This document shows, in pieces, positions 1-4,946 of a stretch of DNA of 10,838 nt. The translations under genes were made by a program, and so were the position numbers. Positions within the stretch are counted from its first letter, which is position 1. Each line of letters starts with the position of its first letter. The notes under the pieces were generated by a model. That model did no database searches and was not told the origin of the DNA. It saw nothing but the letters and a program-made list of their open reading frames with translations. Source of the stretch: Coriobacteriales bacterium. GTDB taxonomy: Bacteria > Actinomycetota > Coriobacteriia > Coriobacteriales > CADBOM01. The stretch spans positions 1 to 10,838 of the forward strand of contig JAFWGD010000222.1 in assembly GCA_017515355.1 (NCBI GenBank), given 5' to 3'.

Positions 1-208
1 CGTGCTGTTCTCGTTCCTGCATTCGCAGGAGTACGGCGACGCCTGTCCCCCAATACGCCTGAAGGGCCTTGAAGGCGGCCGGCTGTACGAATGCAAAGCG
101 ACCGGGGAACGCGTGTACGGAAGCACGCTGATGAACTATGGGATAAGGCAGCGGCTGAAAGGGGATTTTGACAGTGAAATGCAATACTGGGTTTCCGTGC
201 GCGGCTGA
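1..208 (+). CDS. Alpha-galactosidase (GH36-type), C-terminal end only
   Basis: This is the last 68 codons of a gene that enters from the left edge; the frame is open at base 2 and ends at TGA 206-208. The peptide contains IRLKGLEGGRLYE, then GERVYGSTLMNYGI, then RLKGDFDSEMQYW. That order (a RLKGL strand, a Y.G..LMN.G segment and a final GDFDS strand) is the usual C-terminal beta-domain ending of GH36 alpha-galactosidases, which hydrolyse terminal alpha-1,6-galactosides such as melibiose and raffinose. The catalytic (beta/alpha)8 barrel with its two Asp residues lies outside the window, so activity cannot be judged. The GTG at 2-4 is an internal Val codon, not a start. The gene converges on the damaged PP2C gene with only about 10 bases between its stop and the last recognisable PP2C codon, and no terminator hairpin is visible there. 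Family assignment is from memory of the family pattern. Confidence 0.72.
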   Translation, partial: VLFSFLHSQEYGDACPPIRLKGLEGGRLYECKATGERVYGSTLMNYGIRQRLKGDFDSEMQYWVSVRG

Positions 209-218
209 GGGGAATCAT

Positions 219-905
219 GTCATGCCCGCCGTTGGCCTTGGCCTCTTCGACGAGCGCATCGGCCGCTTTCTGCGGGTCGGGGTTGGCGAGCAGGATGTCG
301 TGGATGCGCGCATCGTCGACCATGCCATGCAGGCCGTCGGATCAGAGCAGCACCCTGTCGCCGTCATTCACGGTCAGCTCGTAGATGTCGGGCTCGGTGC
401 CGGGGTCGCTTCCAAGCGCGCGCGTGATCACGGAGCGGTTGGGGTGGGTGCGCGCCTCCTCCTCGGTGATCTGGCCGCTCTCTATGAGCGCTTCCATCAG
501 CGAATGGTCGCGCGTGACGCGGCTGAGGTTCTTGCCGCGGAGGATGTATGCCCTCGAGTCGCCCACCTGCGCGATCACGAGGCTGGAGCCATCGATGATG
601 GCGGCGGTGACGGTGGTTGCCATAGTAGGCTTTCCGATGCCGCTCTCGACGCCCTTGATGATCGCCATGTTGGCCTGGCGCACCGCTGCTGCGAGCTGCT
701 CCGCATCGGCGAACTCCGGCGCGGCCTTCGCCAGCGTCTCGACGGCGATATGGCTGGCTATCTCGCCAGCTTCCTGCCCTCCGACTCCATCGGCCACCAC
801 GAGCAGCGGAGCCTGGATGAGCATCGAGTCCTCGTTGTGCGGGCGCACGCATCCGACATCTGTACGGCCGCCTACGCGCACCCCTTTGATCTCAGGAATG
901 ATCAC
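219..905 (-). pseudogene. PP2C-family Ser/Thr protein phosphatase, interrupted by TGA and truncated
   Basis: Metal-dependent PP2C phosphatases remove phosphate from Ser/Thr in the cytoplasm and oppose Ser/Thr kinases. The reading frame starts at GTG 905-903, preceded by AAGGTGG seven bases upstream (plus-strand 913-919), and overlaps the fhaB-like stop by four bases (GTGA), suggesting translational coupling. Motifs in order: DVGCVRPHNED (16-26), VVADGVGG (36-43, metal-binding Asp), AQVGDSRAY (112-120), TRDHSL (131-136) and ITRALG (160-165). After LL187 comes TGA at 342-344, exactly where PP2C proteins often have Cys in LLCSDGL. The same frame then resumes with SDGLHGMVDDARIHDILLAN and continues to GGHD (codons ending at 219). 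The product of the open part (342-905, 187 residues) would lack the SDG and GGxD metal-ligand motifs and should be inactive. The usual DNITVVV-like ending is missing; the frame instead runs into antisense alpha-galactosidase sequence. It could be a true pseudogene or a base-call/assembly error. Confidence 0.85.
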
Positions 906-1318
906 TGCCTATCCACCTTGATCTCTATCTCGCCGACGGTGACCGTATCGCCCTTGCTGAGCTTGGTGCTGCCGACGAGCGGCTTTCCGTTGACCAGCGT
1001 GCCATTGAGCGAATTCAGGTCCTCGACGAACAGGTCCTCGCCAATGAGCATGAATCGCGCGTGGCGCCCGGAGACGAACGAGTCTGCGATGACCATGTCG
1101 GAACCGGGGGAGCGCCCGACGACAACCGGGCCGTTGATCGCTATGCGAACCTTCTTGAGCTCCTTGGGGCCGCGAGTTACGTGGATGGTCCAACCCTTGC
1201 TCTTCTTCTTGGTGCCGTTGCGCACGTAGTTCACGCCGGTCTTGATCGCCATGAAGAGGAAGAAGTAGAGGAGGATTATAAGGACTATGCGGCAAACCCA
1301 CAGAATGATGTCTACCAA
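902..1318 (-). CDS. Membrane-anchored FHA-domain protein (FhaB-like)
   Basis: A 138-residue protein with one hydrophobic N-terminal helix (about residues 4-26), a short Lys-rich cytoplasmic stretch (35-42), then a single forkhead-associated domain (about 55-137). FHA landmarks are visible: GRS at 68-70, SGRHAR at 83-88 and NSLNGTLVNG at 102-111; the Arg, Ser, His and Asn of these motifs contact phosphothreonine in known FHA domains. Length and layout match actinobacterial FhaB, which links Ser/Thr kinase signalling to cell division and wall synthesis. The start chosen is TTG at 1318-1316, with AAAGGA about seven bases upstream; the next Met (residue 23) would remove most of the membrane helix. 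It begins three bases after the fhaA-like stop and ends inside the PP2C start (GTGA overlap), so the three genes form one translation-coupled unit. The product call is firm; orthology to fhaB is inferred. Confidence 0.88.
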   Translation of the reverse strand: MVDIILWVCRIVLIILLYFFLFMAIKTGVNYVRNGTKKKSKGWTIHVTRGPKELKKVRIAINGPVVVGRSPGSDMVIADSFVSGRHARFMLIGEDLFVEDLNSLNGTLVNGKPLVGSTKLSKGDTVTVGEIEIKVDRQ

Positions 1319-1321
1319 GGC

Positions 1322-2323
1322 CTATCCTTTCCGGAATTGCAGGATGGTCGTGCCGAAGGTCAGCTGGTCGCCGAAGCGCAGTTTCGCCTGCTTGACGCTG
1401 ATGTTGTTGACGAGCGTGCCGTTGGTCGAGTCGAGGTCGTAGACGATCCAGTTGCCCATCTGGTCGAGCTCGAACTGCGCGTGCTCGCGCGAGATCGAGG
1501 AGTCGTTGATGACGATGTCGCAGGTGCTCTCGCGCCCGAGGACCACGATGTCGTAGTCGAGCGGATAGACCTTGCCGGTGCGCGCGTCCATCAGGCAGCA
1601 GGCCTGCACGCCGTATTGGCGGCCTGGCTGCTTGGGCTCGGGGTTTGCGGGGGTCGCCACCGGAGGGACCGCCACGGGGATCACGACCGGAGGCTCTGCG
1701 TCCTCTTCGAACGGATTGATGAAGACGGGCTCGGCGGGCATGTTCTCGCGGAGCTGGTTCAGGTCGTCGAACACGTCGTAGCTCGCGTTTGCGCGCGAGC
1801 GCTGCGGACGGTCGTAGGCCGAGCCGCTGCCGTAGGATGGGGCGCGGTCGTAGGAGGATGCCCTCTGAGAGCGCGGGCTTGGCTCGTTGCGCTGGCTGCC
1901 GGTGGAGATGCCGTAGTACTGGGCCTCTTCCTCGCGCAGCTCGTCGATGATGTCGGCATCGACCACCTCGGCGATAACATCGAACTTTCCGCGCTTGAGC
2001 CTCTCGTCGGCGATGAAGCGAACGAGCGGACGCGATTCGAGCGCCAGCCCCTCCTCGCCGGCTCGGCCGATCAGGAAGGTTTCCAGCTCTCCCGCCATCG
2101 TCGGGTAGAAGCCGAAGAGCCTTTCGTCATCGTCGATGTTGACGAGCACCGTGTACAGCGTCGGCGCATATTGCACGCCAGCGCCCACAAGCTTGTTGCG
2201 GTGCATCTGCTTCTCGCACTTCTTGGCGATTTGCGATGGCTCAATGGGGGACTTGAACAGCGACCCGGCCGCATTGTCCATGAAGTCGTCCATCTTACCC
2301 TCGAATCTATCGAAGATGCTCAT
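1322..2323 (-). CDS. DUF3662 and FHA domain protein (FhaA-like)
   Basis: A 333-residue cytoplasmic protein. Residues 1-120 look like the DUF3662 domain of actinobacterial FhaA (MSIFDRFEGKMDDF start, then SQIAKKCEKQMHRNK). Residues 140-235 form a low-complexity linker: first rich in Ser, Tyr, Asp and Arg (158-183), later rich in Pro and Val (211-232). Residues 245-333 are an FHA domain with GRES (263-266), SREHAQF (278-284) and DLDSTNGTLVN (296-306), the canonical phosphothreonine-reading residues. FhaA proteins are known partners of peptidoglycan-synthesis regulators controlled by Ser/Thr kinases. The ATG at 2323-2321 has a near-perfect Shine-Dalgarno, AGGAGGA at plus-strand 2331-2337, seven bases upstream. 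It is the first gene of a tight unit with the fhaB-like and PP2C genes. The kinase gene ends 154 bases upstream on the same strand, so cotranscription is possible but an internal promoter is also plausible. Confidence 0.9.
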   Translation of the reverse strand: MSIFDRFEGKMDDFMDNAAGSLFKSPIEPSQIAKKCEKQMHRNKLVGAGVQYAPTLYTVLVNIDDDERLFGFYPTMAGELETFLIGRAGEEGLALESRPLVRFIADERLKRGKFDVIAEVVDADIIDELREEEAQYYGISTGSQRNEPSPRSQRASSYDRAPSYGSGSAYDRPQRSRANASYDVFDDLNQLRENMPAEPVFINPFEEDAEPPVVIPVAVPPVATPANPEPKQPGRQYGVQACCLMDARTGKVYPLDYDIVVLGRESTCDIVINDSSISREHAQFELDQMGNWIVYDLDSTNGTLVNNISVKQAKLRFGDQLTFGTTILQFRKG

Positions 2324-2330
2324 CTGAATG

Positions 2331-2337
2331 TCCTCCT
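2331..2337 (-). promoter_or_regulatory. Strong ribosome binding site of the fhaA-like gene
   Basis: On the minus strand the sequence reads AGGAGGA, seven bases before the ATG at 2323. It is the strongest Shine-Dalgarno match in the signalling block and fixes the start of the FhaA-like protein. Confidence 0.85.
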
Positions 2338-2376
2338 AGCGCATCAAGTCTGCAGAGCATGATTCTCTCACTTGCA

Positions 2377-2405
2377 TTTGAACGTTTTGTGAAAATCGGC
2401 CTCAA
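2377..2405 (-). promoter_or_regulatory. Weak candidate promoter before the fhaA-like gene
   Basis: The 154-base gap between the kinase stop and the fhaA-like start is locally AT-richer than the coding DNA. On the minus strand TTGAGG (2400-2405) and TTCAAA (2377-2382) stand 17 bases apart, in the right order and about 54 bases from the start codon. The -10 match is poor, so this is only a candidate. I see no terminator hairpin with a T-run in this gap. Confidence 0.25.
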
Positions 2406-2477
2406 CATGATGTTTGTTTCGTGAATATCGGCTCGGTGTGGGTTAGCGGGCTCTCGGAAGCTGCCATCTGCGCACCT

Positions 2478-3602
2478 CTAAGCATCGGTTGGGGGTTCGG
2501 GGACGTACAGCCAGATGCAAAAGCATGCGATCAGCATCGGGATTCCGATCGTGACGATCAGATGCCAGTCCATTGCGGGGAGAAAGGCCGCTGATAGCAT
2601 CGCGCAGGCGGCGATGATCCCGACCATGATGGCGCTGGAGACGATCGCTCCGAGCACCGACATGACCATGCCCTTGTTGAGAGAGAAGAGAGCGATGCAG
2701 ATTGCGGAGAGAATCCATCCTCCAACTACGATCCACGTCGTGACGCTGCCGTAGAAGTCCATCACCGCGAGCTGCGCCGCCGAGGAGTTCTCCATCATGA
2801 TGAAGTCTGCGGAGAAGATGCTCGAGTTGCCCGTGATCGGGGCGAGCAGGAGCATGATCGCAACGCCGAATGCCGAGGTGAGGAGCGTCTTTCGCAGGGG
2901 GAGCATGTAGCCGGTCATCAGCGGCTGGAGCATGCCGAGCCCGATGACGGAGGCGCTTGGTGCGAGCACAGCGCAATTGGATTCCGAAAGGCCAATGCGC
3001 CCGAGGAAGAGCCACCAGATGATCGTGAGGATGGCGAGGATGGCGCCTTGGGCGATCCATCCGTTGATGATCATCGCCGCAGCCACCGCCAGCAGCGACA
3101 GCCCCGGTCCGATGCGCGGAAACGCGCCGCCGACTATAGCCAGCACCGCAATCGCCGCCCAGTTGATGATCTGCTGGCCGAGGCCGAAGTTGAGCACTCC
3201 GATCGCTCCGACCACTCCGCTGCACAGGCAGCCGATAAGATGCCCCGCTATGCGCGCGCCGCTGCGCTCGAAACCCGCTCGCAGGTCATCGGCGCGCTCG
3301 CGAAGGCTTCTGCGGTAGACGGGCTCGTCGTAGGCGCCCTCGTCTCCGCAGTCGTCGCCGCGTTTTCGGCTGTGCTTGACGATGCGCTCGTCGTAGGGGT
3401 TGACCATCTCCGAGCCGTAGGCGTCGATGTACTCCCCATCGTCGCCGCGTTCGATGATGTCGTCGGCGCCGCCCTCGAATTCGTAGTTGTAGAACTCGCC
3501 ATCGTCATCTGAGATCTGTCCCGCATCGACGTTGGGGAATGCTCGGGCGATGGCAAGCTGCTGCATCGCCTCCGCGCGATCCTGCGGGCTGCCGAGGATC
3601 AT
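2478..3602 (-). CDS. Membrane domain of the Ser/Thr kinase, separated by a frameshift
   Basis: This is the C-terminal part of the kinase gene (whole gene 2478-4465, about 662 residues when joined), now in another frame. The first ATG in this frame (3602-3600) overlaps the kinase-frame stop as ATGA, but well-biased codons (gag ctc atc ccg acc ctg cgc gag ccg) extend upstream in this frame to about 3629, so this is not a separate gene by design. From that ATG: a cytoplasmic part of about 115 residues that is very acidic (SDDDGEF, DDIIERGDDGEYIDAY), then a basic stretch (RRSLRERADDLRAGFERSGAR), then roughly eight to ten hydrophobic segments with little loop sequence, ending YVPEPPTDA. No PASTA or other extracellular sensor domain is visible, so sensing, if any, would be within the membrane. 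No good Shine-Dalgarno precedes ATG 3602. I do not recognise the membrane domain as a named family. Confidence 0.75.
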   Translation of the reverse strand: MILGSPQDRAEAMQQLAIARAFPNVDAGQISDDDGEFYNYEFEGGADDIIERGDDGEYIDAYGSEMVNPYDERIVKHSRKRGDDCGDEGAYDEPVYRRSLRERADDLRAGFERSGARIAGHLIGCLCSGVVGAIGVLNFGLGQQIINWAAIAVLAIVGGAFPRIGPGLSLLAVAAAMIINGWIAQGAILAILTIIWWLFLGRIGLSESNCAVLAPSASVIGLGMLQPLMTGYMLPLRKTLLTSAFGVAIMLLLAPITGNSSIFSADFIMMENSSAAQLAVMDFYGSVTTWIVVGGWILSAICIALFSLNKGMVMSVLGAIVSSAIMVGIIAACAMLSAAFLPAMDWHLIVTIGIPMLIACFCIWLYVPEPPTDA

Positions 3603-4465
3603 CGGCTCGCGCAGGGTCGGGATGAGCTCTTGAGGCGCGCGCGACCGTTCTTCGGGTTGCCCAGGTGCGGGATCAGCTCGGTTATGAACTCGCCGATCGA
3701 GGCGAATCTCTCTTGCGGATCGATGCTGAGAGCAGTGAAGAGGATCTCGTCGAATTCCTCGTCGAACTCCTCGCGGATGCTCGAGGGGAGGTAGATATCG
3801 CTGCTGGCGATGAGGTTGGCCGACTCCGCGAAGGTGGGTGCTATGAAGGGGTTGCTGCCGGTGACGAGCTCGTAGATCACCATCGCGAAGGCCCACTGGT
3901 CGGTGGCCTCGCTGACCTCTCCGCCGGAGAGTTGCTCGGGGGGCATGTAGCCGATGGTTCCGCCGGTGGCCACGCCGAAGCCGGACCTCTGGCCGAGGCG
4001 CGCCAGGCCGAAGTCGGTCATCTTGGTCTGTCCGCTCATGTCGAGCATGACGTTATCGGGCTTGACGTCGAGATGCAGCACGTTGTGGTTGTGCGCGTAC
4101 TGGAGCGCCTTGCCGACGTTTTGCGCGATTGAGGCTATCTCGTCGGGGGTGAGCAGGCGCGGGATCGTGTCCATAAGCGCGCCGAGGGAGATCCCGTCGA
4201 CGAACTCCATGATCAGCAGCGCCTCGTTGCCCGTCTCCTCGAAGTCGTGGACGCTGATGATGCGCTGGTCTGATAGCTTGGCGGCCGTTCGGGCCTCTTC
4301 GAGGCCAGGTATGGAATCCGATTGCTGGTAGATGGGGAGCGGAATCCTCTTGATGGCGACGTTTCGCCTCATCCTGGTGTCCCAAGCGAGATTGACTTCG
4401 CCGCCGCTGCCGCCGCCGAGCCTATCCTGCAATATGTAACGATTCAGAAGAAGTTCCGACTCCAC
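3599..4465 (-). CDS. Ser/Thr protein kinase, catalytic domain (frameshifted from its membrane domain)
   Basis: A Hanks-type protein kinase domain filling residues 9-268. Visible landmarks: glycine-rich loop GGGSGGEV (17-24), VAIK with Lys39, helix-C Glu57 in LEEAR, catalytic loop HLDVKPDN (131-138, Asp133), DFG (151-153), PPE (175-177) and the D189-W-A-F helix F motif. The residue before the catalytic Asp is Leu, not Arg, making it a non-RD kinase, which usually implies regulation other than classic activation-loop phosphorylation; Thr167 and Thr170 are present in the activation loop. It starts at GTG 4465-4463 with GAGGAG five bases upstream. After LK279 the frame changes: SSSRPCASR then TGA (3601-3599) is out-of-frame noise, while the natural sequence continues as ELIPTLREP in the next frame. 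One missing G (AAGAG where AAGGAG is expected) explains this. It probably acts on the FHA/PP2C proteins encoded downstream. Confidence 0.88.
   Translation of the reverse strand: MESELLLNRYILQDRLGGGSGGEVNLAWDTRMRRNVAIKRIPLPIYQQSDSIPGLEEARTAAKLSDQRIISVHDFEETGNEALLIMEFVDGISLGALMDTIPRLLTPDEIASIAQNVGKALQYAHNHNVLHLDVKPDNVMLDMSGQTKMTDFGLARLGQRSGFGVATGGTIGYMPPEQLSGGEVSEATDQWAFAMVIYELVTGSNPFIAPTFAESANLIASSDIYLPSSIREEFDEEFDEILFTALSIDPQERFASIGEFITELIPHLGNPKNGRARLKSSSRPCASR
3627..3631 (-). other. Frameshift site in the kinase gene
   Basis: On the minus strand the codons read cgc ctc aag, then ag ctc atc. Adding one G (aag gag ctc) restores a continuous protein RLK-ELIPTLREP joining the kinase and membrane domains. 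No canonical X-XXY-YYZ slippery heptamer is present at this point, so programmed frameshifting is unlikely; a deletion in the genome or a sequencing/assembly error fits better. Confidence 0.8.
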
Positions 4466-4517
4466 GTCGACTCCTCAGGCGTTCTTCATTTAAGTTGCGT
4501 TTGCACATTTGCCGCCT

Positions 4518-4545
4518 ATCGTAATTATTGTAGCCGTTTTCTCAA
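4518..4545 (-). promoter_or_regulatory. Candidate promoter of the kinase gene
   Basis: On the minus strand TTGAGA (4540-4545) is followed after 16 bases by TACGAT (4518-4523), a fair sigma70-type pair, 52 bases before the GTG start of the kinase. The gap between the kinase and the divergent tRNA is AT-rich compared with both genes. Confidence 0.45.
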
Positions 4546-4570
4546 GATATGGCGCGTTTTTGCCTATTTG

Positions 4571-4579
4571 TGGTACCAT
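4571..4579 (+). promoter_or_regulatory. Candidate extended -10 of the tRNA-Leu promoter
   Basis: The bases TGGTACCAT form an extended -10 (TG, one base, TACCAT) whose expected start of transcription falls a few bases before the mature tRNA 5' end at 4594. I see no convincing -35 hexamer at the right distance, which is tolerable for an extended -10 promoter but leaves the call weak. Confidence 0.35.
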
Positions 4580-4593
4580 CCTCAATTGCGAGT

Positions 4594-4681
4594 GCGGGTG
4601 TGGCGGAATTGGCAGACGCGCATGGTTCAGGTCCATGTGAGGTTTACCCTCATGAAGGTTCAAGTCCTTTCACCCGCACCA
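4594..4681 (+). tRNA. tRNA-Leu (anticodon CAG)
   Basis: A complete 88-base class II tRNA. The acceptor arms GCGGGTG and CACCCGC pair fully, followed by discriminator A and an encoded CCA (4679-4681). The D arm contains GGCGGAATTGGCAGACGC, typical of leucine tRNAs. The anticodon stem CATGG/CCATG (4621-4625, 4633-4637) closes the loop TTCAGGT with anticodon CAG at 4628-4630, which reads CUG. A long variable arm (TGAGG, TTTA, CCTCA) and a T loop TTCAAGT complete the fold. No gene interrupts the tRNA and no integrase or attachment-site duplication is seen beside it. Confidence 0.97.
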
Positions 4682-4692
4682 ATCGAAAGCTC

Positions 4693-4719
4693 AGAGCCCT
4701 CCATGGGCTCTTTTCTTTT
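4693..4719 (+). terminator. Intrinsic terminator of tRNA-Leu
   Basis: AGAGCCC (4693-4699) and GGGCTCT (4705-4711) form a seven-base-pair stem with the five-base loop TCCAT, followed by TTTCTTTT. This is a standard Rho-independent terminator 11 bases after the tRNA 3' end, so the tRNA is a single-gene transcript. Confidence 0.9.
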
Positions 4720-4946
4720 GTTTGCCATCTTTGCGAACCCTGTCCAATCAAGCTTTTTCGAGACCGTACATTGGTTTTCAAATGTCATTTTTTTGCAACG
4801 TCAGCAACAAATATGTATTGGATTGATAGAATAGTTAGACGGCCCTCGAAGCGTTATCAGAGAGGGCGGATTGGAAGATTCACTGAGATAGCCGCGGCAT
4901 GGAATGCGCCGAGGCATGCCTTGAGAAGATAGGAAGGAGCTTTTCA
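4720..4946 (+). promoter_or_regulatory. Upstream region and leader of the first ene-reductase gene
   Basis: About 227 bases without a gene. The first half (to about 4840) is AT-rich and should hold the promoter; a TAGAAT hexamer lies at 4827-4832 but has no good -35 partner. The second half contains a possible weak hairpin, GCCCTC (4842-4847) with GAGGGC (4862-4867), in the presumed 5' untranslated region. An in-frame ATG at 4899 would add 16 residues with no homology-like content, so it is not taken as the start. The strong Shine-Dalgarno AAGGAG (4934-4939) lies seven bases before ATG 4947. I see no riboswitch I can name. Confidence 0.4.

Noticed and set aside
300..344. TGA at the Cys position of PP2C read as selenocysteine
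   Set aside because: Cys to TGA is the pattern seen in selenoproteins, but this Cys is not a redox catalytic residue in PP2C phosphatases, no convincing SECIS hairpin is evident just after the TGA, and the gene is also truncated further on.
168..1229. Long plus-strand open frame across the PP2C and fhaB-like genes
   Set aside because: The minus strand carries two motif-complete, translation-coupled genes here; the plus-strand peptide has no motif and overlaps both genes.
2324..2477. Small gene in the gap between the kinase and fhaA-like genes
   Set aside because: No open frame with a plausible start and ribosome binding site is present; the gap looks like a promoter or leader region.
3620..3640. 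Programmed ribosomal frameshift in the kinase gene
   Set aside because: The shift needed is -1, but there is no X-XXY-YYZ heptamer at the site and no obvious downstream pseudoknot; a one-base deletion or a sequencing error is simpler.
4594..4740. Integration hotspot at the tRNA-Leu 3' end
   Set aside because: No integrase, no direct repeat of the tRNA 3' end and no phage-like gene is seen in the window; the tRNA is followed directly by its own terminator.
4899..4946. Sixteen-residue N-terminal extension of the first ene-reductase
   Set aside because: The ATG at 4899 has no convincing Shine-Dalgarno, while ATG 4947 has AAGGAG at ideal distance and begins the conserved SKRYPNLMTPIKVGN-type start.
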